From the NCBI RefSeq assembly GCF_008831285.2, contig NW_022204826.1, positions 1 to 36,741 of the forward strand: a stretch of DNA of 36,741 nucleotides. Direction: 5' to 3'. Of this stretch, positions 22,618 through 34,189 are shown in pieces (within the stretch, counting starts at the first letter, position 1; every line of letters begins with the position of its first letter). This DNA comes from Nymphaea colorata (Eukaryota; Streptophyta; Magnoliopsida; Nymphaeales; Nymphaeaceae). The notes under the pieces were generated by a model. It was not told where the DNA came from. It searched no databases and saw nothing but the letters and a program-made list of their open reading frames with translations. The position numbers were made by a program, and so were the translations under genes.

Positions 22618-24480
22618 CGTCCTGGCACTGGTATATTGGGGCTGTATTCCATGTTTCCTCATAAAGTTTTTCAATGCATCATTCACATATTCACCACAAT
22701 GGTCAAAGCGAAGTATTTTAATCTTAGCACCATATTGAGGGAGAATGAGGGCATAGAATTCTTCAAAATTTTTGGCACTTCACTCTTATTTTTGAGAAAA
22801 TAAATCAAAGTTACACGAGTCGTATCATCAATGAAAGAGACATAGAACTTAAAACCAGCGTCAGAGTCCTCTGGAGCAGGTCCCCACACATCCAAGTGAA
22901 TGAGATCGAAACTTTTTCAGACCTTTCATGAATTGGCTGGAAGGTGAGGTGTGTGAATTTGGTGAATTCGCATGCATTACATGCTTTATTATCATCAGTG
23001 GTGAGGGAAGGGATGAGGGGACTGAGGTTCCAATCATATATGTGTCCGGATCGATCATGTCAAATTTGATTGTCCGTCCTTTGAGTTGATTTTGATTTGG
23101 TGAAAAAACTCAACCTGTCGGTGTCCAAAGTGTAGAGGTCACCATGGCGTCGGCCCTTAGCAATCACCTTCTTCGTGCCTGGGTCCCGAAACGTTGCATC
23201 CTTCTTGGAGAAAACAACCAGACAATCATAATCTTGAGTGATTTTGCTAACAGACATAAGCTTGACAACAAGCTTAGGAAGAAGTAAAGTGGAACTAATA
23301 TTTGTCTTGAATAATGTTTTTCCAATGCCAGCAACAACCATAGATGACCCATCAACAGAAAAAACAGAACGATGAAGATCCTTATTTAGATCGGCAAGTC
23401 TTGTGGGATCATTAGTCATGTGATCAGTAGCACCAGAATCAACTATCCAGGATTTATTTTTAGTGGCAGTCAATAAGGCACATAACTTTCCTTCTGAGAC
23501 GTCGCCCACTGGTTGGGAAGATACTAGATTTGCTTTAGAAAATTTCTGGAAGAATTTTTCCAGGTCATCTTTGGTGACAAAGTTTGCAAGGTTGACGTCT
23601 TTGTCTGGGATTGAAGAAGATCCCTTTTCCTTCCCTGGTCGCCCCACAAGTTCCCAGCAGCAATCGCGTGTGTGACCCAATTTCCTGCAGTGAGTACACT
23701 TAAGTTTGCTGTGATTTTTCTGTGTGTTTGAGTGGTACCTTTGCATGCCTTGATTAGTGCCCGATTGTGAAAGGCACGCCATTCTTTCTTGGCAGTCTTA
23801 TGTGGAGTCCATTTTAGGAGGGACGCTCATGACTCTTCGCCTTGACACCTCTCTCTGAATCATTTGACAAACTGCATTGAATTTTGACAGCAGCATAGTA
23901 TTCAGGATTTGAGTCCTTATGGCTTCATAGTCCTCACTCAATCCAACGAGGACCTTGAAGATTTGATCTTCTTCAAAACACTGTTTGTAAATGACTGGAT
24001 CAGAGGTCGCTCGTCGATATTGGAGGAGCTCATTATGTAGACTCCTGAGTCTCCCAATGTACCGCTGCACATCTTGGTCATGGAGGGTGAGATTGGCAAT
24101 CTCGCATTGTATCTGGTATACTTGAGAAAGATTATGTTGCTCACTGTGAACTTCTTTTAGAGCATCCTATATTCCGTGCGCGGTATCTTGATATGTAAAC
24201 AGATTTGCTTTGATGGTTGAGTTGAGCAGCCACACCATAACCAAGTCATTCTCTGATTCCCATTCATCATAGTTGGGATCAGTAGTGGCTGGAGCTTTGA
24301 TTTTCCCGTTAATATATCATGTCTTTGATCTTCCACTAAGAACCAAGCGAGCAGCCTTCTCCCAACTCAAATAGTTTGCACTATTGAGTGGGGTAGAGGT
24401 AATTTTCTGGGTATTATGCTCGGTGGCTTGGCTCACTTGAATGTTTCTTCTCTTTGACTTGAGCTAGCAGCATCGGCCAT
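22618..24480 (-). pseudogene. Ty1/copia gag-protease-integrase remnant
   Basis: The order on the minus strand is gag, protease, integrase. Gag begins with MADAASSSQREE at 24480 and continues, with stops, through NDLVMVW and a MQRYIGRLRSLHNELLQYR block at 24070-24012. A 240-codon open frame at 23782-23060 holds a zinc knuckle C29-X2-C32-X4-H37-X4-C42, the aspartic protease motif WIVDSGATDHMT with Asp115, and the LYTLD segment before integrase. Integrase follows in shifted frames: CNACEF near 22970-22990, HLDVWGPAP and FYVSFIDDTTRV near 22820-22900, and GEYVNDALKNFM and TSARTPHH near 22620-22700. The element is cut at the TPHH(QNG) position by the LINE, so reverse transcriptase and RNase H are missing. 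No LTR or primer-binding site was recognised. Confidence 0.85.
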
Positions 24481-25014
24481 GATATTGGCGCTGCGGATTC
24501 CAAGCTCAAGACAGTCTGGGTCGCAGGTGAGTCTCTCGGTTGCAGGAGGTCGCAGGGTCCTTTAGAAACCTGTGGCACTTATAAATTCCGTATCTCTCCA
24601 CAAGATTGTTCAAAAAATCTGAAAATTCGATAAAAAATACTAGACACGTGCCCAAATCCAACGCCACCTTACTCGACCTCTGAATCGCCTCCAGTCAAAA
24701 ACGCGCTCCAGAGAAAGTCACGCCTGGAATGCCCTGTCTGGCGAGCTTCGTGGTGGTCTACCTCCTGCGACAGCAGCTGCGGCACTTCTGAAATGCCGTA
24801 TTCTCCCTCCGCTCCTTATCATGTTCTCGCGAGATCTTCAGATAACCTTGCTGGATACATGTGTGCATACATGTGACAGAGAGAGAGAGTACTGAATTTA
24901 ATTTATTAATGTACCCATTTTATTACATGATGATACATAGCATCATAAGTAGGATTCGGTTAATGGGCACCAACATGGTTGATAGATTGGGAAACAGCGA
25001 CACTGGTGAGTTGC
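24481..25014. other. Copia leader and terpene synthase 3' flank
   Basis: About 24481-24850 is GC-richer DNA that may be the leader or LTR of the copia remnant, but no LTR pair or PBS could be identified. About 24880-25014 is AT-rich and probably the 3' untranslated region of the terpene synthase pseudogene. Confidence 0.4.
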
Positions 25015-27457
25015 TTAGGCAGTCTGGATGGGCTCAGCAATGAGAGAGTAGATACGGTCTATGGACTCATGCTCCAAGACACCAATGCCATCTTCATAGT
25101 CATACATGCACTGGGAGACCCTCGCAATGTTGAGAGCCACATTCATGAAGGAACGAGAGAAGGTGGTCTGTTGCTGCTGCTGCTGAGCAGAGAGCAGCTC
25201 CCTGTTCAGCTTCCTCCATGCATCCCTTAGCAAGTTCCTTATGTGCTGCCGTGCTAGCTCCTCCGCTACCCTTGCCTCGTTTACATAATTCTGGACCGAT
25301 CTAGGCAGGTTCCCTCTCCCGAATCCCACCTTCGATCAAGTGTTCAACATATAAAGAGAAGATCAACAGCCAATCAAAACAGAAAAACAGAATAAGAACA
25401 TTTTCAACTCAGAAGCTAATACTAGTTAACCAGCAGAAAATACACTAAACTAACCCTGGATCTCTGGAGGCCAGACGAGAGACGAACTATCATCGATGAC
25501 AAGTTGATGATGTTGGACTCAGACTGCAGCTGCTGGATTGTTTGTTCCTCAATGTTTTGGGAGAGGAAGAAGTAGACAGGACGGAGAATAGGGCCGGTCA
25601 TGGCTGCCCGGATGTTGCTCAAATATTCGTCTAGCCTTGGTGTCCGTCGGGCACCGTTCTACCTTGCTTCAACCAAGTAATCTCTGCACACACCCACCCA
25701 CTGCCCAAGAGTAGAAGAGAGCAAGTTAATTAGAAAGTGACGCTAATATACTAATGTGATGATGTGAAGAGTAGAAGAAGGATTTGATAGAGAAAGTGTC
25801 ATACCGCTCTCCTCATGTGTGAAGTGATTTCACGGCCATGCCTCCTAAGAACAGTGTAGCTGATCTGGTTGGTCGTGTTGTAGACAGCCGCATAGAAGAC
25901 CCTCGGTGACTGTGGCAGCTGCTCTGCCGCTTGAAGATCCCACCTGCGTGTATACAATATACAGCACCCACATTGGCTCCTAACGATGTGAAGCAGAAAC
26001 TAGAGACAGAGTTGCTACCTCTAATTTACCAACCATAATCAACCTTTACCTCTCAACAACTTGCACACCTCAACAAACTGATGCTCGCCGAAGATGTCCT
26101 CAACGGTGGCCATCAAGCAGGAGACCCTGGCGAGTTGCATCCTGTACTGTGAGAATTGTGGCTCATGCATCTTAACCACCGCCATGAAGTAGCTCTCCAC
26201 CAGCCTATCTCTGGCGCAGCTAATGTGCTCGCCCAAGCCCAAATCCCTCCACCACCTGCAAACACCCAAAACAAAGGACTCATGGTTGATTATTAGTGGA
26301 CCCAATGATGCAGACCAGCAACAATGTAACATACATGATATTCATTACTGATATACATATATACATAGAATGACATTAGTTGCTGCATTATTATCAACTA
26401 TTAACCAAGTTATTTAGGCAAAAGTGCAAGAATGAATTGTACCCGGATAACTCCCTGAGCTCTCTTTGGTGGATTGTCTGCACCATGCTGAAGTCTAGCC
26501 TAGCGAACTCATGCAGCACTTGGCTTCTGCGGTCCGTCCTCTCGAATGTCTCAATATACTATCGGGCCTTGACCCTGCAAACCCTTCTGTGGAGAGGAAC
26601 CTGCAGAGCATGCCGCACCTGTCGAGACATCCTCTGGTCCATGAGGCTTATCCTTGCTCTAAGATGCTCTGAAGAGAAGGCCGTAGCTTCTTCTAACACA
26701 GTTTCTCCTTCAGAGGCTAGTTGTGATGCTTCGTAGAGGCTCAGCAACCATCTCACATCCTCACGAAAATGTAAAAAGAAACTTTAATGGTTAGTGTCAA
26801 TTAACACAATTGCAATGGACAGTCTAGATTAAAAACTAATTATTGAGTCAATATTTCGGAAATAACGCATGTTTATATACTATATATGTATACCTGCAGA
26901 AACATTATAGCCATGTTGCCTCAGAATGCTAAAGCAAAGTGAAGAAGCGTAGAGGTCCTCAAATCCTCTAGTCCTCATGCATATGGCATCTAGTGATCGC
27001 CTGACCTCACTCTCAAAGTGATAGGCTACACCTAAACATTCCAGTGAATCGAGGAGCTCCAACTGAGCCACTTGCTCAGTTGTTGATGTTATAAGTTGTC
27101 GGACTTCTCTTCCCAATTCTTCAACTATGGTCCTTTGTGTTTTGATCTGCTCTCATTTTCATGTCTTTGAATTAGGATCACATCATAATACCAAAATAAA
27201 CAAAATAATAGTGTCAGATCAGAGGTATAGAAAATTACTGATGTTGCGCTGGTAATGGACTGGATGAAGTCATAGTTCCATGTACTTGGCTGGTATATGG
27301 AAGGCCTCCACTGAGCAGCAGACCTACCGCAGCCCTCAGCCCTAGGCTCACATCTCACAAGGGTGGTGCTCCATGGCTTGAACCGAGCCTTGGTATTAGG
27401 GGCAAGCTTCGGGGAAGTAACGAAAGGAGTGGAAAGGGAGGCAAGATGAGCAGCCAT
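25015..27457 (-). pseudogene. Terpene synthase pseudogene (monoterpene-synthase-like), 7 exons
   Basis: The intron-exon layout matches class III plant terpene synthases: exons 27457-27239, 27146-26894, about 26759-26443, 26255-26050, 25943-25805, 25700-25455 and 25329-25015, each with GT donors and AG acceptors. Exon 1 has a plastid-transit-like start and WRPSIYQPSTWNYDF, an R-x8-W motif in which the first Arg of RRx8W is Trp. LLSLYEAS, FARLDFSMVQTIHQ, WWRDLGLGE and YRMQLARVSCLMATV identify the family. Intact members convert geranyl or farnesyl diphosphate to terpenes. The Asp-rich motif DDxxD reads EDIFG (26101-26087), and the NSE/DTE position reads SGLQRSRVG with all three metal ligands replaced. 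TAG stops replace conserved Trp at 26559-26561 and 25659-25661. About 20 codons are missing at the start of exon 3 and several at the end of exon 4, both breaking frame. It is almost surely inactive. Sequencing error at both TAGs is possible but cannot explain the motif losses. Confidence 0.88.
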
Positions 27458-27539
27458 TAGAACAGTGTGTGTATTTGTTGTTGAATGCTAAATTCTTTCA
27501 CTGCCTCTCGGATGACTTAGCTCAGGATTGGATTGGTAG

Positions 27540-27547
27540 TTTATATA
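27540..27547 (-). promoter_or_regulatory. TATA box of the terpene synthase
   Basis: Read on the minus strand, TATATAAA lies 83-90 bases upstream of the terpene synthase ATG (27457), a normal distance for a plant core promoter with a short 5' leader. The leader is A-rich and contains 'caacaacaaa'. Related but decayed TATA-like sequences occur in the upstream repeat units at about 27928 and 28485. Confidence 0.6.
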
Positions 27548-28500
27548 GAGCTGCATCCGAGTGTACATTGCGTGTCTATAATAGTTAGAGAATTTTAATT
27601 AGGTTCAATCCGTCAAAATATGGTGTTTGCATAAGCTATAAATGTTTAATTCTTTTTTCTTTGTATATAAATAGAAAGCATTAAACTATGACACTTTCCC
27701 AAGCCATAATTATTTCGTACTTTTATTTGATAGGTAGAATGCATTCTTTCTTCAGGTTCTTGATATGCATTATAATCTGACACTTATTAGCTAATGTTTG
27801 CCTCTTAAAACCATTTTTATTGAAGACCATGTTTATTTTTTACAAGTATTTGAGTAATTGCACCCCCTTTACCTTTAAGTGGTGCAACTTGCCGTTTCAA
27901 CAATATTATGGACATGGTTTGCTATCTTATAAATAGCTGCATCCAAGTGCATATTGTGTGTCTATAATGGTTAAAGAATTTTAATGAAGTTCAATCTCTT
28001 AAAAATATGGTATTTGCGTAAGCTATAATGTTTGATGCTTTTTTCTTTCTATATAAATAGAATGCATTAAACTATGACACTTGCCAAACCCATAATTATT
28101 TGGTACTTTTATTTGATTTGCATATAGATAGAATGCATTCTTTCTTCACGTTTTTGACATACATTATAATCCGACACTTATTAGCTAATGTTCGCCACTT
28201 AAAACCATTTTTATCAAAGACCATGTTTATTTTTTACACGTATTTGAGTAATTGCACCCCTTCACCTTTAAGTGGTGCAACTTGCCGTTTCAACAAATGC
28301 ATTCTTTCTTCACGTTTTTTATATGCATTATAATCCGACACTTATTAGCTGATGTTCGCCACTTAAAACCATTTTTATCAAAGACCATGTTTATTTTTTA
28401 CACGTATTTGAGTAATTGCACCCCTTCACCTTTGAGTGGTGCAACTTGTCGTTTCAACAATATTATGAACATCGTTTGCTAGCTTATAGGGAGCTGCAAT
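27545..28500. repeat. Tandem repeat of promoter-proximal DNA upstream of the terpene synthase
   Basis: A unit of about 386-394 bases at about 27549-27934 is repeated at about 27935-28298. A shorter copy of about 164-190 bases follows (28299-28492), and a degenerate fourth begins at about 28493. Landmarks: 'agctgcatcc' at 27549, 27935 and 28492; 'gcattctttcttca' at 27741, 28135 and 28299; and the block with 'agtggtgcaacttgccg'. The first unit includes the TATA region of the terpene synthase. Copies 2 and 3 share nearly all differences in the 28135-28290 and 28299-28450 segments, so these two are the most recent pair. Confidence 0.85.
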
Positions 28501-28949
28501 CGAGTGCACATTGCGTGTCTATAATAGTTAGAGAATTTCAATGAAGAGTAACAACTTACATTATGTTGCTTACATAAGCTATAGTCATTTGACACACTTT
28601 CTTTGGGCGAAAATAAAATGCACTAAAAGACGGTGTTTGTGTAAGTTATAATTCTTTGTAAAAATGTAGAATGTATTCATTGTTTCAATGAAAATTTTAA
28701 TGGGTTGGTGTTGGCAGCCAGCCTCACCAGCCGGCCCACACCAGCCACCATGTGTTTCTGCCATTGTTCTGAGAGAAGCATGTAAGAGAAAAGAGGAAAA
28801 AGTAAAGAATGATGAAAACGTGTGGCAGACCCAACTATCTTTCACGCCTCTTTCACAAAAAGAGACCACTAACCTCACTGATTGTCATAGAAGTTGCCAA
28901 AGGAGAAAGAAAGCAAGGAAGGACAAAGCTACCCCTTCAACCACAATTT
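28501..28949. other. Gene-free stretch
   Basis: The first 190 bases are a weak continuation of the promoter-proximal repeat. From about 28710 the sequence is GC-richer, with CCAGCC/GGCCC words, but no coding similarity or TIR was found. Confidence 0.4.
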
Positions 28950-29320
28950 GGGATGTCAATGGATCATAGTCAAATTGGATTTACATTTAGCCATATCTAA
29001 ATCCAAATCTGGAATCCTATTTCACAAACTGAATTTGATTTCAATATAATTTTCATATTCATATCTAAATACGAATTTTGAACTGAATTTGACCTATTTT
29101 CAAAATGTAAGAACATTAGATATAGGATATTTGCTTAACAACAAATCTGATTCAAATCCATATCCAAATCCAACCGGATGTTTATGTATATCCGAAAGCC
29201 AATTATTAAAGCTGAATTCAATCCTACTTTTTAATAGGATATGTTTTTCTTTTTCATATCCGATTTCTTCGAAACAGATCGATTAGATTTTCCATCCAAA
29301 GCAGATATATAGGCATCCCT
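28950..29320. mobile_element. MITE with GGGATGTCAATGGATC termini, copy 2
   Basis: The left end GGGATGTCAATGGATCA and the reverse complement of the right end, AGGGATGCC, form short terminal inverted repeats. The interior shares words with the copies at 4733 and 11506 ('aaatccaaat', 'ctgaatttga', 'catatccga'). No clear target duplication is visible and no protein is encoded. Confidence 0.55.
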
Positions 29321-30500
29321 ATGCGCAACAATGGATGCCAGTGGTTTGGATTCAGCAAGGACTTGGGATTCAGATGTAAGCTCTACTTTTCAAAACTGAA
29401 TTTGGATCCAAGAAGCTTATGATCCCAAACATAGACATAATCGGGTTGGATCTCCATAACACAAAGTGGACTTCATCCTGAATATGGCATAAAACATAAA
29501 GGAACACAAACTTGATTAGTAATGGCACAATGCTTTTTTACTAGCCACAGTTCAAAATCAGGTCCACAATCAGAAGTGTCCAACCTTGAAAATGGTGGGG
29601 GCGATTTTTTTTTTCGTAAATTTTAATTATAAAAATATGCTAAATTTTTCTTCTTCTTTTTTTTTCACTTTTCGTTGTCAAAGAGAACAGTCATGGGGAC
29701 CAAAGGCTTTGACCAACAAAATTATAGAGAGAGGGAGTACTGGATGTAGGGGGGGCCTGGTAGGGGCTGTATTTCTTCTTGGATTTTAAAAAAATAAAAA
29801 AAGTTATTTTTAAGTTTCAAATATTTTAGTTTATCCTGTATAAAATAAAATAAAATAAATGTATTTCTGGATCTGTAAAAATTTAGAAACTATAGTTTGG
29901 TTCCTACAACAAAAAATTCCCAGCTTCATCTTTGAGATCTCTCAGCATCCCTCTAAGTAAGGGTTAAAAAGAACTTTATGGCCTTTGTTCTATAGTTTTC
30001 ACCAATTAAAAAAAAAAAAGGAGCCTTGAAGTCTTTACTTTTACCCGAACAGAATAGAAACAAAGATGCTACAAGAATTATCACTTACTACCACAAGAAG
30101 TAAAATTGTGTCAAAGAAAACAAGCAGCTCATGCTGTAAAAGTCATCACCTTCTTTTATAAAGTGGCCACGAAAAAACTCATGGCCTTTCATTACACAGC
30201 AGAAAGTTTCCGTTAGATTGTTTGCTTTGTGTGCATACTTTGTGGTGTGTCATAAGGTTCCCAGTTGGCAGCTTGCTTTTTAAATATAACTATAGAATAT
30301 TTGATCCACAAATCAGATTTCAAGAATCTTTTAAAATTTTATAGATTTCAGCACTGGAGCATATCCATATGTCACTGGACGTGTAAAATATTTATATGTA
30401 TCTTGGAAAGTTTCCCTAGAAATTGAGAATAATCATTAAAAGGGATGAACCTGTAAATATGTAATCAATAATGTTTGGTCTATAGTAAATAAAATTATTC
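29321..30500. other. Gene-free AT-rich stretch
   Basis: It holds poly-T and poly-A runs (29605-29665, 30006-30020) and no coding similarity on either strand. Confidence 0.45.
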
Positions 30501-30504
30501 TCTT

Positions 30505-30830
30505 ATTACTGTCTTTGTGACAGCTGGATGCTTTGGATTAAATTCATTCACAATTGTTTTTTCTTGCTTTAGTTTGTATGAATACCTTTGTCTATCATAA
30601 AGAAAGTGATGTTCTTGTCACTTTCTCTTTTCTACTGGTGGATATTATGGATTAAATTCATATCACAACTGCCTTTTCTTGCTTTAGTTTATACGAATAC
30701 CGTTGCTCTATTGTAATAAAAATGATGCTCTTGTCACCATGCTTTCTTTACTGATTGATGGTTTGGATTAAATTCATTTCACAATATTCGGTTTTTTGCT
30801 TGAGTTTATATGAATACCCTGAAGAGGTTG
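30505..30830. repeat. About 115-bp tandem repeat, three copies
   Basis: The word 'ggattaaattcat' recurs at 30535, 30649 and 30765, giving periods of 114 and 116 bases. Each unit continues with 'ttcttgctttagttt', 'gaatacc' and 'gatg.tcttgtcac'. Copies are about 75-85 percent alike by eye. The third is partial. No coding content is seen. Confidence 0.8.
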
Positions 30831-32890
30831 AAACTCCTTCCCTTTTTCCTCTTAGTCAGTTTCCGGTGGAGAGCAGTACACATGTGAACTAAAGCATCAC
30901 GCATCTATCTTTTGCAGTCTCCAATAATTGCAGCCATAATGAATGAACTAACAGTAAACGTTTGTTGGCCCATCACCCTGAACAACTACGCTACACCGCT
31001 TGGGGCTTTCTTGATATGTGGGGACAGATTGAAATGCAAATTGTCAATTTTGTATAGGTTTCTACAAATGGACATCAAACGCAGTTTAGCTACTCTACCT
31101 TGTGAAATCAAATTTAAATTTAGTTAATCAGGTTTTGTTGAAAAAGAAGAAATACTCTAGCTATAGGCCACATATTAGACAAATAAGAGACCATAAGGAC
31201 TCACTGATCTCTCAACAATTTGCCTTATGTTCTCATTCTGAGGCATTCAATAATACACATCATGTATATTATATTCTCACTATAGCGATAATTTCTCTTA
31301 TAACACCATGACATATTTGTTAAATTATTGGTATTTGATTGTTTTAATGTTTTAAAGCAAGAAAAATGATTAATGCTGAGACACGATTAAAAATTTAAAA
31401 CAAATAATTTCTTAAAAAATGAATTACTGTCTTAAAAAAAAAGGGGCCACTATCGATAGACTTTAGGGAGTCAAAATCAGAAAGTTTACACACTTATCAA
31501 GAAAGTATCCAAAGTGAAGTTTTCTCTCTTCTTTTGCTCTAACTTCTACAAAATGAAATTAAAAAAAAAAGCCCACTTGAAAGGAAATAGGTCAAAAGAC
31601 TAGTAACAAAACCTAACCCTGAGTACTAATTGGTCTGAGCCTACTTTGCGTGGCTAGTGCCACTGATCATGCCCTGTTGCTATTGTTAGAGAGACCTTTC
31701 ACATCCCATTCTGAGCTCATAGTTCTGTCAAATAGAGTATGTTGGAATAAAACAGCTGAACTGGATTAGTATGAGTCCTGGACATCATCATCTTTCTCTC
31801 TTCATAATAGGGATGGCCAGCCTTAGGTTTGGCAAGGTCGATGGCATTGCCTCGCGGCACGAACAAGTTGTACTTCTAGTCAATGGTCAGATCACGCAAC
31901 TTGGATTGGATCAATAAACTTTTGGATTTGGACAAAAAAAATCATGCATCCAAACTTTTACATAATACAATGATAAATCCGACAAATGTGAGAAAGAGGA
32001 AGTGTAGGTGATGTAGAAGTTTGTGGATTGGGAATTTTTCCAGATTTATTTAACACCAATCATGGACCTTGGCAGCCTGTAGGGCACTACCTTCCTCTTC
32101 CTTCTCTTTCCATTTTCGTAGAGTGAACAACAAGCCGATTTATTTCCATTTTTAAACATTTCTCTCACTTCTTTTTTTTTTCTCGATGCCAACCATGTTC
32201 GCAACTCACTTATCCATTTTCCCCACATTATTATGAATGAAAAAGGAAGTGATATGTGGAAAATATTATCTTTGTAGGCACCATGTTTCCAAATCAAAAG
32301 AAAACTAAAGTTAGATATGCATGATAAGCGGCTTTGTTTGTTTGAAAAATTTACTAATGTAGATTTGATTTTCATGGTTGGGATTTTGCAATCGTGGAAA
32401 TGTCAATGGCCTAAAATTAAATCTATTAAAATTTGTTTAAGTACCACTAAAAAAGCCTAATTAATTACTAATTATAAGCGACTTTCTTTCTTTTCTACAC
32501 GTAACACTAAAGCGACTGGACAAGTGGTTTTGAAGCCTTTCATGGTGAAGAATAAATATGGCAAGTCAAAATTTTCGAATGTTTTTGCCATTGACCCACT
32601 TCTTTCTCTTCAATTATAAAAATAGGTGAGCATAGCCCATGCGAAAATTATTGATTGATACCTAGACAGCAGAGAGTTTTTATAACTAGGCTTTTTCTAT
32701 TGAATTATTTACTGTTGATCACAATTTTATCAAGATTAGTGAATATTTGTGCTGTCGCCTTAAATTCCAAATCCTGGATGTATGAACACAAGTATGGCGC
32801 ATTACTTGGAAGCCAATCCTGGTGATACATCAATGTATCAGCGACACCCATGATAGTAACTATCATTTGCCAAATAATCTTATTGTAAGG
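30831..32890. other. Gene-free stretch
   Basis: No gene was recognised. Positions about 31975-32055 ('gacaaatgtgagaaagagga ... gatttatttaaca') resemble 14026-14105 and 17505-17585 in the DNA upstream of the CC-NB-ARC copies, so a fragment of that upstream DNA is dispersed here. Short open frames on both strands show no domains. Confidence 0.45.
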
Positions 32891-32894
32891 ATCT

Positions 32895-33100
32895 AGGCTG
32901 GGCAGAAGGAGGGGGAGCTGGCAGGAGCCATGGCCCCTCCCCCTCATGTTTTCGAAAAAAAAGTTGGTACTTACATTTTAAAAAAGTTTTTAAATTGGCC
33001 TATGTAAAATTTTGAAAAATATTGTTTGTCCCTTTTATAATTTTTGCAAATACTGTTCTGCCTTCCTAAAAAAAATTGCTGGCTTCACCCCTGGATCTCG
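32895..33100. mobile_element. MITE-like insert, second copy
   Basis: It starts near AGGAGGGGGAGCTGGC and ends near TTGCTGGCTTCACCCCTG. The right-end complement CAGGGGTGAAGCCAGC is a diverged match to the left end. It is strongly similar to 21110-21285 and sits at the same place in a LINE copy. Confidence 0.5.
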
Positions 33101-33980
33101 GGGTCTACTGTTTTTTATTTCATATCCATTTCATCTCAAGTTAATGAAATTATGAGTACCTCATGTCAGAACAACATCACAATCAATAAGAGAAGAAGAA
33201 CTAATAAGAAACTAGACTGACATAGAAAATATATCTCTAGGAAGAAATTCTTGCTTGTGGGTAAGAATTGCCTCCACTGTAGGTTGCATGTGACTATGTA
33301 ATTTCATAAGATCATCTTGCTTGAGTAGTTGTTCTAGAATCCCCTATCCCCAATACTCACACCAAATTTTCACCTTCTTACTGTTACCCAAACACCGCTA
33401 GATTTTCCATATTAATGAGAAATGAGCTTTGGAACATCTAAACTGAGAACAGGAGAGAGATGGTCCCCTTGTCATCGACCTCTATGGCTACAAAAAGTGG
33501 TTTCCTCCCTTCTTAAAGGCAACAACAAAGAAAGCAGTAGAAACACGAGTCATATTTTCCTCACCCAATCCTCACAAAATCCCAAATAAGAAAGCCCAAA
33601 GTGCAGAAAGACAATCTCACTTTGTCAAGAGCTTTTGAAACATCTAATTTGAGAAGAAAAATTTGTTCTATATGCCCTTTTCCAAGCTGTTGACCACTTC
33701 AAGAGCAAGACACATGGATGGTGAATAAATCTAATAGGGAGATCAGAAGTACAACTAGTTTATAGATCACATTGCATAATGATATAAGTCAAGACTTTTA
33801 TATCAATAATGATACAGAATTAAGAATCAATATCATATGTGTTCCATTTACGTTTGTGTGAAGAAATTTCTCACCACCAGAGCCATATTGTTTGCATCCG
33901 AAAATTTCTTTTGGTTCACCCGTGAGAATTTGTTTTGCAAACTAGAAAAGGGGTCCACCAGCCATTGGAAAAGAAAGTTC
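33101..33980 (-). mobile_element. LINE remnant, third copy
   Basis: Positions 33101-33162 and 33345-33430 match the C-terminal region of the LINE at 21290-21480. Positions 33435-33790 match the RT region at 22120-22560, and 33835-33970 match 725-880. About 180 bases at 33163-33345 are inserted relative to the other copy, and the DNA for the GGLGLLD block is deleted. It is highly degenerate. Confidence 0.65.
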
Positions 33981-34189
33981 GATAATTTTTGTTTGATAAA
34001 ATAGTAAGAGATATGTTTAGAAGAAACAATCTTAATTAATGAGTCATTTGATTTGTAATAATCATTTAAAGTAAAAAAAATTATGTCAATTTTGAAAGAA
34101 GAGTTTTGATAAAATTTTATAAAAATGCTTTAATGAAATGATCATTTGTAAAGTAAAGAAAGTTAATAGATATCTTTTGAAACACAAGT

